NCBI GenBank assembly: GCA_958296125.1
Contig: OY282444.1
Span: forward strand, 2,475,940 to 2,539,939
From: an uncultured Poribacteria bacterium
GTDB taxonomy: Bacteria > Poribacteria > WGA-4E > PCPOR2b
Reading direction: 5' to 3'
Length of the DNA stretch: 64,000 bases
A model generated the notes under the pieces. That model was not told the origin of the DNA. It saw only the letters and a list, made by a program, of their open reading frames with translations, and searched no databases. Below, piece by piece: positions 54,701 to 62,400 of the stretch (position 1 is the stretch's first letter; each line of letters opens with the position of its first letter). The position numbers were made by a program, and so were the translations under genes.

Positions 54701-55314
54701 GTGAGGGTTACATTCCCAGCAGCTCCGCCGGAGGTGTAGGTTGCACTATATGTGCCATCTCCGTTGTTTGTAACCCTACTAACAGTTCCGATGGCAGGGG
54801 AGAGCCTAAGCGTGACCGTCTCATCTGTTACTGGCCCCTCTCGATCGACGGTGACGGTCACCGTTCCCGTGCCCGCCGTATCTGCGTTGAACGTATTCGG
54901 GGCAACGGTTGTTGTAACCGTGGTTGGAACAGTTGGAACACGGTTAACATCAATATCAATCGTCACACCGGGGGGAGAGGCGTTTACATCCGCCGCCGTA
55001 ACAGTATACATTACGCTCGCGACATCGTTACCATCAGCATCGGCAGCCGTGATTTGAATCTGATCTCCGGCCCTTATGGTCCCATTCGTAAAGGACAAAA
55101 AGATGAGTTGGTAGGTGCCGTCGTCCCGCGAGGTAAAGGGGAGAAATTCGCTGTTATCCGCAGTAACTCTAAGGCCAGCAACGGGATCGGCGGCATCCGT
55201 CACTGTTCCCCAAATCGTAAAACTATTGCTAGATTGTCCATGGGCGAGGCCACCTGCAATGAGACCATAGACAAGCGATATTACTAAAAAATAAACCAGT
55301 TTCTTGCTGCTCAT
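45751..55314 (-). CDS. Giant secreted Ig-like repeat protein with FlgD/T9SS-like C-terminal tail (3187 residues)
   Basis: A signal peptide (MSSKKLVYFLVISLVYGLIA to about residue 27) starts it, with AGGAGG upstream. Then come Ig/CarboxypepD-like domains (about 28-320), and three near-identical 108-residue repeats (about 324-647; SVSILVVEGVAYKVDGQVPA in each). Two copies of a module of about 580-610 residues follow (about 860-1437 and 1438-2050; each opens with LIPP-x-L-x-LGGLS). Many Ig-like domains with 'TPPxIxxxSPxG' starts run from about 2150 to 3090, and a C-terminal FlgD-Ig/T9SS-type tail (RNYPNPFEDNTGTTLAFRLS ... LARGVYFCHILME) ends it. It is probably a surface adhesin or matrix protein. 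The PorV-like and LysM genes follow in the same operon. No catalytic domain was seen. Confidence 0.88.
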   Translation of the reverse strand: MSSKKLVYFLVISLVYGLIAGGLAHGQSSNSFTIWGTVTDAADPVAGLRVTADNSEFLPFTSRDDGTYQLIFLSFTNGTIRAGDQIQITAADADGNDVASVMYTVTAADVNASPPGVTIDIDVNRVPTVPTTVTTTVAPNTFNADTAGTGTVTVTVDREGPVTDETVTLRLSPAIGTVSRVTNNGDGTYSATYTSGGAAGNVTLTATATQANASGTAAITVNAGPPSAIALSASSDSVSSGGNSIITAMVTDSAGNGVGGVSLAGATSSGGTLTNFAASAVFGTYTATYTAPTVDAEGAEMITVTADGVSADLTLKLTLVPPKSVNILVVEGVAYKVDGQVPADGVNVTVTVGSMSPQTVRTDRDGAFTVTTFNPLGAAASSGDSVSIVVTDSTGAERGSEMFILTSAQLGDTDSATVTQNVTTDIVIPPRSVSILVVEGVAYKVDGQVPADGVNVTVTVGSMSPQTVRTDRDGAFTVTTFNPLGVAASSGDPVSIVVTDSTGAERGSEMFILTSTQLGETDSATVTRNVTTDIIIPPRSVSILVVEGVVYKEGGTIPAGDGLDVTITVGTNPSQTAQTDGDGSFTATTINLLGTVATTGDSVSIVVTDDTGVERGSAAFTLTNIQLGEADSATVTQDVTTDIGSTSRLLAVTGTVYLKNGDTDKVAAESHFRDEELTVVVTNANRNFTASGAVDNLGEYAATFFMPTTIVAETGDVLTIEVQNEAGEMVGGGTHTLTTAEVELNQADVNIETEVPAKTLVLDVAGSVIELNGNPAGPGLEVTLTLRMNGQNMMAQVFTDATGRYGHTFINLLTPVAATGDILAIDVLRPATGYHGHRTIELRSYQIVFPNQPLRVDPIKLIPPTLQLGGLSINPNYAADGLISLDAIHTNPDLLELIPSGILLVDLLQGLLSDLPPGFDPTDEHIAMENFGNGIMPRPAWHVLGQNRPQDPGRWLNGDKLSLYVLTGPTAENVTFTLSGPQPGMVEAVSVAAGSTFMHTFQLEEERAVLLLPSWPGLNANMPVFSGVTLMIDGQAPTPMTSKAVGDSVVWEAAAALTPGSKVAYYYRVELAQSYELEDVTLSSWPMPDPRNLQLEDRGIVETLLAPEGPELKTIITTMDLNMRSVFTVPVVTDLQALWVGEFDLSASADGAYRLDTVVEYESAYVENITGKMFMVDRTPPTADITVDIGESSGMYQRNDGSYVAAAHTEAGTLNLTATPMGDPSEPDAYLYQMISVTNGDPGNQVWHPWMLNGDLLSLTYMAPHQIQVPVGDAGALGTFGIRAVGIDSLLNISSNTMPRMLDIVPPDADTAAVTLVHADYNGDGTTDGPFEMEQRVSDGVTIFSNRSDVTLTVEMMERTPHPLTSIAIDFQINGEGDWKPIAMLTGDDIADAETGLQVNWNRMSDFADLLDIDGQAMVRVTVTNALDVEGESIATFELIPPALRLGGLSVNTHYADVQFNALGNLINLGLKDIAEASEDLIGILPSGSIPPGLLLSASLIAETLRGLRSELPPGFDPTDEHIDKENFGNGITPRPIWHILINDPQPDPGRWVNSDKLNLYTVVGPTAESVTFSIAGPQSGMVEAVSVPAGGTFTHTFQLEEELATLFLPSGDMPVFESVNVMIDGHAPMPMEAKSIGGTVVWEAAVELTPGSKVAYYYQIELAQSYYDALTGLTLSGWPMPDPRNLQLEDRGILQAVDALLTAELNPMMLDPMVRSVFTVPTVDDSQSLWVGKFDFAADGAYQLDVDVQYRSGATDRLTGKMFTVDRTSPTADVMLTPDAPGENIGMYLRDDGVYIATALPVEGEASLTLSATPTGDGDPATYLYQIIRLDAAGSPAANAVWEPVATADLLSLNMMSLMTNPLEALLPVTYMPPHQIQMFIRGDESTLMGRFGLRTVGIDDILNINSNIGPGVLLNIVPPDPDRAMVTRVQTDYDANGTMDGPFETQSTAGDVTIFSDTMVTLAVEITERTDHPLSIVVEYQIAGGGWQPIGMLNENQLANAVKGDQLEVQWQVGDYVSLPDTTGHVMVRTVATNALGISEMSMATFAYQRRLPPEISAVYAEAMDSHPDSGAARGEVTISAFTQVLTNPVTTAVQFEIRRSQDTDWGAVGIAQLADTTVVSNVQIAIIEDLVGAVVNGAPTASIAPFYRQWTLSVDTTLLEDTILDDTPAASDATLDDNPYIVRAIAVDTAGTGYPAADGVMDDLSVDNYSPTEITQVGNEVDESLDPREDGSYYVSGLLAEGVPDPMLTLIARTGAHPGVFAGGIKLTVNDRVSGAVLGVDAVFNDAGNYTYKATLNIASIPNGMYTFMAVAHAADGSPEARIVAMEIAVEVGNFTPPPNFAAPSVDILSVVDTLNEARSPSEIDTMYPIGFPAIGDTIEFTLTVPNVAASDLDVLIGDDGASARTLGALTDDGIMVTANADGSTTFAITLDTSVLDEGRFNLVGVVIKPNGTARFGLPGIRVDRSPPVVKIVSPTLRSQLTTLPTLHITYTDASGFNPTLTDPMPVVITLTRLPDGEAIDVVESMIHITAAATGEVLTQSGNVVYTHASDLAGGAYRIEATATDVLGHVGAAEVVEFTVEGVKPTVSIVSPLAGQIVDPRQPLIISTALTGSGELTVTEFQINGTDMEGTLEDKWLTYTMQPPLVGADDSILQRGSDNTISVKIVDGEGNTAESAISFAVSLDSTPPVISGPSPQGEVTRKLGRITARVTDAESDITRIMLAIDDNPLQEISFSPAMVVEVGRGTEVKGQTNFNFTDSPLGTHSVTLVAESTGGASTLTWTFTVVNPDTTPPQVVTYSPLGIIRTDRPVLAATVSDESGFKSDGITLILAGVPGNQGSGRRSSPTSTTVTFTPSISVTPGPYTARITVIDRYNNRTEAEWQFTVELDDTPPMITTTSPHGVIHLDKPIISVSAGDDMSGVDTIEITVKDGKNLPVDGVAQTRSDKTSATFTPTLPLKDGTHTVDVKVTDMSGNQASSKWQFTVELDMIPPSVLITRPSQEHTENRRPIISATYTDNMSGVDGESVKLWLDGAAIDPDEMSETQVTFTPKYDLQFGQHTVKLELSDLAPNPNTAVQEWTFFVERIGIANARNYPNPFEDNTGTTLAFRLSRQASITIRIYDFTGRLVAQPIADSIREAGPVEIVWQGETNSGDNLARGVYFCHILMESELEPQSAILKMAIVSD
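53370..54343. repeat. Three 324-bp tandem repeats inside the giant gene
   Basis: Units of 324 bp (108 codons) at about 54343-54020, 54019-53696 and 53695-53372. The first two are almost identical; the third has diverged. They keep the frame, so recombination would change repeat number without stopping translation. Confidence 0.85.
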
Positions 55315-55358
55315 ATATCTATCCTCCTGAGGATTCCCAGTCAGTATAATTTAATTAG

Positions 55359-55390
55359 AGAAACCGAGTTTGTCCAAAAACTCGGTTTCT
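55359..55390 (-). promoter_or_regulatory. Strong leader hairpin upstream of the 3187-residue gene
   Basis: AGAAACCGAGTTT (55359-55371) pairs perfectly with AAACTCGGTTTCT (55378-55390) around GTCCAA. It lies 45 bp before the ATG on the minus strand and could be a 5'-leader stem. Its base sequence resembles the AAACTCGGTTT hairpins common in intergenic DNA of such genomes. Confidence 0.5.
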
Positions 55391-55460
55391 GTCCACTTCA
55401 GGTTGGGCCTGCCATTAAGAAAGGTAAACCCCACCCGACTATTAGGATTTGGGACTGAAC

Positions 55461-55495
55461 CATTGACATACTCCCAAACCTAAAGGATTGGGATG
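55461..55495 (-). mobile_element. IS200/IS605-like element end (remnant or non-autonomous copy)
   Basis: In reverse complement the segment reads CATCCCAATCCTTTAGGTTT then GGGAGTATGTCAATG: a short hairpin followed by the GAGTATGTCAA end familiar from IS200/IS605 right ends. No TnpA or TnpB frame is adjacent on the inner side, so it would be a remnant or a non-autonomous derivative. The first 22 bp recur exactly at 25543-25564. Confidence 0.45.
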
Positions 55496-55782
55496 CTTAT
55501 CCCCGTCCAATAAGCGTGGAATTGTGCGATTCATACGGATAGTCCCCGATTGGATCGGAACAGGCCCGATTCATCGGGAACTTACGTCCGCTACTGCATG
55601 GGACGATGCCCCGCCCCGTGGGTGGCTGCCCTGCCCGTCAAAGCAAGCGATTCCCACCCTGGTCTGTCCGTGCCGAAATAACAACATATTTAGCCGCACT
55701 ACCTCCTTGCGCGAAAGCGACAAAGCCTTGTGCGAAAGAGAAGTGAAATATAATATACCATATTTTATTTGCAAAATCGAGC

Positions 55783-55827
55783 AAAAAGCTGCTAAATGAC
55801 CCACGCCGAGGCATTTAGCAGCTTTTT
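55783..55827 (+). terminator. Bidirectional-looking hairpin with T tract
   Basis: AGCTGCTAAATG (55787-55798) pairs with CATTTAGCAGCT (55812-55823), followed by eight T on the plus strand; the A/T flanks extend the stem. No plus-strand gene precedes it. An inverted copy lies at 56261-56299. Confidence 0.5.
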
Positions 55828-56260
55828 TTTCTCAAATCGTTTATCATGTAGGAAGGAATTCCAATTCCCAATGGTAGGAGGGAATTCTAATTCCCGATAG
55901 GCTCTGGGCAGGCACAAGCCCTACCCCTACACTGTTTTATTGTGTATATTGACTGCTCCCAATGTTGTCCGCAGGCGAGACCAGGGTTGCCCTGTGCTAT
56001 CGCAGCCCAAACTTGCTTCCCTGGTCACGGCACGGATCCGTCCACTTCATAGTCTCGGACCACCGCTTCAGGGGAGTATGAGATAATCATAACACACTTC
56101 TAAAGCGTGTGCAAGGTAAATCACACGGTTTGACCCAATGCTGTCATGTCGAATCGCTATACCTCAAAGCCCCGTTTGAATATTATACACCTTTCGCCCC
56201 GCTGGAGCTAAGGAATTTATTCCCTACGGTTGCCCCATAATTGTTTATTTACACAAAAAA

Positions 56261-56299
56261 TAGCTGCTAAATGCCTCGGCGTGAAGCATTTAGCAGCTA
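56261..56299 (-). terminator. Intrinsic terminator of the second giant gene
   Basis: TAGCTGCTAAATGC (56261-56274) pairs perfectly with GCATTTAGCAGCTA (56286-56299); on the minus strand six T follow. It lies about 110 bp after the stop of the giant gene at 56411. The loop contains CCTCGGCGTG, also present in the inverted copy at 55783-55827. Confidence 0.75.
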
Positions 56300-56410
56300 T
56301 GTTAAGGTTGGGTCAGGTGCTCCCGATGAAGCATCGGGGTTGGTTGACCTACAGAATGTTGGGTAAGGGAGGCATCAGACAGCTTGCCTCACCTACCCGT
56401 TGAGGTTAGT

Positions 56411-59400
56411 TTACTTTAGAATCAGCATCTTGCGAGTGGCAGAGAAGTCACCGGCACTGAGGCTATAGAAGTAAATGCCACTAGCAACCTGTTCCCCGAA
56501 TCGGTTTCTGCCATCCCAGTAGATAGCTTTGCTTCTCGACTCATAAACCGCTGCGGTTTGATGCCCGAGATCAAGGGTTCGCACCACTCGCCCGGTGGAA
56601 TCGTAGAGGGTCAACGTAACGTCGGCATCTTCTGCCAGACGATACGGAATCCACGTTTCAGGGTTGAACGGATTTGGATAGTTCCGAAGCAGTTCGGTCT
56701 CTGCCGGAATCTCATAAGCGATGAGATCTTCCACCTCAAGGATACCGCTCTTCACATCATCTGTTGTAACGATGTGGCGCACCGGCTTGACCCCAATCAA
56801 CGGATCTGGTGAATCAACGGAAATCTCAAGGACATCACCAACTCGTGCGGCGTGAGCGTCATTAAGGTCAACAAAGGTCATATTGTATCCATTGGTTGCC
56901 ATTTCATCGGAGGTGATCCGGCTGAGCGAGGCTTTTGTTGACAGATTCTTCACCTTGACGCGGAAGCCTTCCTTTGCGAGGCCGGTGATTTCGTCAACAA
57001 CAGCCCCGTGAACATCAAGGACCGGGGTTTGACCGTCAACTTTGTATCCAGCGAGCGCAATGGGTGCAGCCCCCGCCATCGTGTCGTTAGTCCACCCGTC
57101 CCCGGTGAGCGTTGCAGAGGTATCAGCGATCGCCGTTATGAGATATGCTGCGTCTCCCATGACAGGCCCGTCTCCGGGGTCCCCGGCTCGGCTGATGGCT
57201 TGGAAGTTGCCGTCGATTGAAACAATGATGTTTGCGACACTCCCATCAAACAGCGTTATGATGTCGCTGATATTGGTTACGCTTGCATCGTTGAGGGGCA
57301 GCCCGACGAGGTTCTGTCCCGCATTGAGGTTGATGGTGCCATCGTCCCACGCCTCACCGGTGAAGGTGAGCGTTGTGTCAGCGGTCATCGAAAGGATGAT
57401 CCCCAGGTCAGCGGTTATCGGCAAGGCACCGCTGCGGCTATTCCACGAACTGCCATCATAGGTAATGGCGAGCGTGGCGGCATCGCCAAGCATCTCAAGG
57501 AGATCGGCCACAGTGTCGAGGCCTTCGACTTTAAGGGGCACGTGGAACAAGCTGACCCCTGCCGGTATCATCGAAGTGTATTCGAGGCTATTTTGTAACA
57601 TAACCGTTGCAGAGGCCATGCCACTGTTACCGGCGGCATCCATCGCGGTTACCGTGATGGTTTGCATACCGTTCATCGCTTCATTATCTGCACTGATGGT
57701 CACTTCAGCACTGTAAGTATCATCTGCCATGGTCAGTGCGACCGTCGTTTGCGTCGAATCCAACATTGAGACATCCGCCATCACCGAAGCAATCGCTCCA
57801 GCATCTGTAACCGTAGCACTAATCACTACCATCTCCCCGTTTGAAACGGTGTCAGGCGATGCGGTCACCGTTACGCCCGGTGCCATTGTGTCAACGGTCA
57901 ACATCCCCGCAGACAAGCTCGAACCTGTTTCCGTGAGCATAACCGTGACCTCATGGACTCCATCGTGCAGGTCCGCAACAGTTGTATAGCTGCCGGTATA
58001 GGTCCCTTCAGGCCCCTCGGTCATTGAGGCATCAGTGACAATCGCACCGATTGAGAAGGTTAGCATCTGATTCGCGGTGCCGGTGGCGGTGACTGTTACG
58101 CTATCCCCCGCCTTGGCGACGGTGCTATCAATCGAAGCGGTTAAAAGGGTTATCATATCGGTCGTGACTGTCACCTCATGCGCTGCCGGTGTTAGGTTCG
58201 GCGCGGTCGCGGTGACCGTCGCTGCCCCAACCGTCGAATCCATGTAGTAAACCATCGCTGCAACATCACCTGTAGGGATAGTCACGGTGATGGTTTCGGT
58301 CCCCGTCCCCTCAGCGGTCTCAGCGAAGGTGCCAGCTGAGGTTGAGGTCAGGGTAACATCTACATCGGTCCCCATCGCGGTCTCATTGCCATCGGCATCT
58401 TGCAGCCCAACCGTGATAGCTAGCGGCATCGCCCCGGCATCAGCGGAAACGGCACCGGCACTGCTCAACGAAAGCTGGCTCGGTGTGGAGCCTTGGACTC
58501 TGACCTGAACGTCGGCTGCAATCGGCCTACCATCAAACAGGATCTTGAAAGGTGTGACTTCACGATTCGCAGGCGCGTCGGCATTCTCATAGGTGAAGAT
58601 GATCTCATCACCCGCTTCCACCTCAAGCCCACCCAACTTCACGCGGGCAACCATATCCCGGCCGACAGGATCCAGTTTTTCCACACTCACCGTCGTCGAG
58701 GCACCTTTGTGCCTATGCACCACGGTGTAGGTCCCCTTGTCCTCCTCTGAAGTGGCAGCACTGTTGGGTGCTGTCCACGGCGCGGGAACTTGAACTCGGA
58801 ACTCACGGGGCGCGTCGATGATGCCGACAGCGGTGTAGGTAAAGGTCAGGTCCACCCCTGTTGCACCCGCTTGGACAATCCGCGGTGTAACGGTCCCTGA
58901 ACCGGAGCCCGGTCTCGCTTCTGCAACATCAACGGTGAGCATCGTCGCGTCGCCAGAGACATCAACAAACGAATCGGCTGCGTCACCGCCGTGAACCGCA
59001 ACGGCAAATGTAACACCCGTCCCCGCGGCAGGCTGCACATCACCGGTATAGACAAACGTCACGGTCCCGTTCGCACTCAAATTCACACCCTCAACGATGA
59101 CCATTTGACCATCAAAGGTGGACGTAAACGGTGGTGTTACCGTTACCGTCTCCGCACTCGGTGCTGACCAACCAGCGGGGATGGTCAACCGAACCTTGCC
59201 CCCAATCATTTGACCCGCCGCAGTATAGGTGACGGTCAGCTCACGATCGGTATCCCCGGTATGGAGCGCCGCATCGCCATCGGTCACGGCAAGGACTGCT
59301 TTACCTTTCCCACTCGCCTGTGGGTTGACCGTTATCGTCGGTTGCGTGCGGATCGGTGCAAAGTTGCCCCCTTGATGCCCCCGAATCGCAATCCGAAACG

Positions 59401-62400
59401 CATCGGTGCCCGTCGTAGCAGAGGCTACCGCACGCCCGGTGTCGGTCGCCCCGTAGGTGATCCTAATACTATTGGTTTTGTCAAGCGAGAAGATAGGCAC
59501 CGTCACCGAGAACTTATCATCGTCCGCGGCGGAACCCAACCCAACGCCTTCCACTTCGGTATACCCCGGCTCACCCACCTCTTCAACTTGTGGTTTACTC
59601 CAGCTCGATGGCACGGTAATTTTCAACGCCCCATCTTCAATGGTCTGGCTCGGGGTGTAGGTAAATTCCAATTTCACATCGTCCGCAGCCGCACGGACCG
59701 TGGTCGTATCAACTGCCACGGTCCCGGTGCCGTCCAATGCACCGGTCACTTTGATTTGTAAGATACCGGGCTTATCTTTATAAATCTTCCCTGTCTTGTC
59801 AGGGTTTCTTATCTTCTCCCGGTCCTTGTGCTCCAAGTCACTGGTAATGAGGGCGAAAACGCCGTCCCCGTCCCCATCGGATTTAATCTTGAAGTCGGCG
59901 GTCCCAACAACGTCCTGAACCTCTGCACCGACATCGGCACCGGTCCCACCGCCATAGACAAATCGGAAACTTCCACCTTTGGCGAGCTTATCGATCGTCG
60001 CGATTACGAGGTTGCTGCCGATTTCCAATGAGGAGACTCCTGAACCGCGCGTCGTTATGTAATTCCGCTTTTGAGGGTCATTCTGCATCGAACCCCAACC
60101 CGATGGAAGCTCGAGGCTTACCGCACCCCCGTCCATCGTGCCTGCCGCAGTGAACGTTACCTCTAGTGCCCGATGACTACTGCCCGCCTCTATTGAGGCC
60201 GGCGATAGCACCGCAACCCCCTTACCGTCAATGATATTGCCCAGCGTCACCGTGACCGTCCCGGCCGTCCGGGTGCTCCCACCCGAGGCGGTTCTAAAAC
60301 TACCGGTCACTTCGACATCAGCGGCGACATGATGTAACACCGCCGCCTTCCCATCATCACCTGTGCTACCATACGTAATTATGACGGAACCCCCGACATT
60401 CAGCTGCCCAACCGCAACGCTAACTGTGCGACCGGAAACGGTAATCTGATCGTTACCAATATCCTTTTTCCCCCCGCTTGTTTTGGCATCGCCACTGACT
60501 GCCACCCGTCCCGCGGTCTTTTTGGACTTCGTCGGTGCACTGCCCAACGTGGATGGGATGGTCAACCGAACCAAGCCACCCCGTATCGGGGTCGCCTCCG
60601 CTGTAAACTTGAACGCGATGGTGGCATCACTGCCGGCGGAGAACGTGTCGGCCCCATCGATTGCAAATTTTATCGCATCCGCTGAGGTCTGCACAACGGA
60701 GAGGATCGGGATCTCATTCACATCTGTGGTGGTCGGATCGTCCACAAGGGGCGCATCTCCAACCTCCACATCCCAGGGATACTCGTTCGCTTCGGCTACG
60801 ATGTTGACTCGGCGGATTCTCGCCGTTACCGTTTTCCCTTTCTTAACGCTGATACCTGTCCAAGTCAGCTTATCCGCATCTACCGTTAAACTATCAGACT
60901 CCGAACCCGTAACATACCCGTAGGCAGCAGAGTCATCGTCTTGGAGTTTCTGCGTGCTATTGGCATCGGTATCTATGACAAGCCCCTTCGGCTCTATCTC
61001 TATTGTTGTGTTGGTAAGGTCGGTATACGCGGTATACGTCACGGTAATATCGCGACGCTGCGAACCCGCCTCCACCGAAACCGGCGACAGATCCACCTTA
61101 CCAGAACCGGCACTGTTAATTATCACCCCGCCCTCGATCTTCTCTACCGCTTTATCCTCCCCGGTTGATCCGGTGACTGCGGTTAATGCCAAGAAAGCAC
61201 TCTGATTAATCTTATCAGGATCGACAGAAACAGTAAAAGCATTACTGGGAATCGCGGTGTCGCGAGTATAGGAGACGATAACTTGCTGACCTATATTCAT
61301 CTTAGTCATGGGGATAGTTATGGTGTCCCCATCATTACCGGTGAGGCCGTGTATCTCATCCGGTTCGTCTACCGTAGGATCACCAATATCACCAGGGGCC
61401 CCGCCCCTTTGTCTCACATAAATTTGCGATGACGAGGTCTTACCAACATCCGCTAATACAATGCCATCGTCATCCGGTTGGAGCGTGTCCGGTATCGATA
61501 TTTTTAAATCCCGACCATACATCGGCCCAGGGGCCGTAAAGGTAATGTCAAAGGAAATCTTTGACTCGCCCGGGAAGACTCGCCCCGGTTTAATCACAAC
61601 TTTTCTTTCAAGGGGGTCTCGTTCGTCAGCCGTATCTGCTATGATATTGCCAACCCTGACTACGGGTGGAGCCGATAACAGACTCAAAACACGGTCCCTG
61701 GGAGACTCACTGCATTGGAAGTTATAGGAAGCATGGGTCGTGCTAGGCAGGCTCCTAGGGATAGCGGCAGTCACATCACCCAATCGGATGATGAGTTCCT
61801 TATCAACATCCCTCTGGGCCCAATCTGAACCGAGGGTGACGGTTATCCGCTGGTCCGCTGTAAATTCTACCTTTGTCACGCTGTCACTGCTGTCGGTGAG
61901 GTTAGTGGTGACAGTGCCATCTTTATCTGTTGCGTATATCACGGTCCCATCATCATCCTCAACGGATAGGAACTTGTTAGAAACCTTCCAACCGCTTGGT
62001 ATCGCAATCCGAAACCGACCGCCAGCCATGTTTTCAATCCGGGGTAGGTAGGAAAATTTCAGAACATTGCGAACACTGCCCGCAGCAAGAGGGGCAATAG
62101 GCGCAGTAGCACTATCAGTGGCAATCGGGTCGGGTGTCGTGTCGGGCTCCGCGGCATTAGCGCGGTAGCCCCAGCCTACATTTACTCGGCCTGACAGACC
62201 GGCTCTGACGGTTAAATAAAAGCTGGCATCGGAGGGGGTGCCTGTTTGTCTTTTTCTTGTAATAAGTTGATCGGGTGTTTCAGTAGCAAGCTTTCCGCTC
62301 CATCCGTGTGTTCCATATACGGGTGCACGGTTCCCAGGGGCAAATACCTTACTCGGCGGGGTGTCTCCGTAGCCCCCTGGGGGACCTGGGACTGACCACG

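Larger units (their letters stand above)
55315..56410. other. 1.1-kb gene-free region between the two giant genes
   Basis: It contains the leader hairpin of the left gene, a 22-bp IS200/IS605-like end (55461), repeated CCCGAT/ATCGGG hairpins (55545, 55565, 56322), two inverted copies of a GCTGCTAAATG hairpin (55783 and 56261), and short direct repeats (GGAATTCCAATTCC, GGAATTCTAATTCC near 55855-55895). Open frames of up to 103 codons cross it without recognisable features. I see no intact gene; it looks like layered mobile-element debris. Confidence 0.6.

Noticed and set aside
55571-55804. 77-codon minus-strand frame next to the IS605-like end, a possible TnpB remnant
   Set aside because: None of the TnpB motifs (RuvC acids, CxxC pairs) is visible, so I do not call it a transposase fragment.
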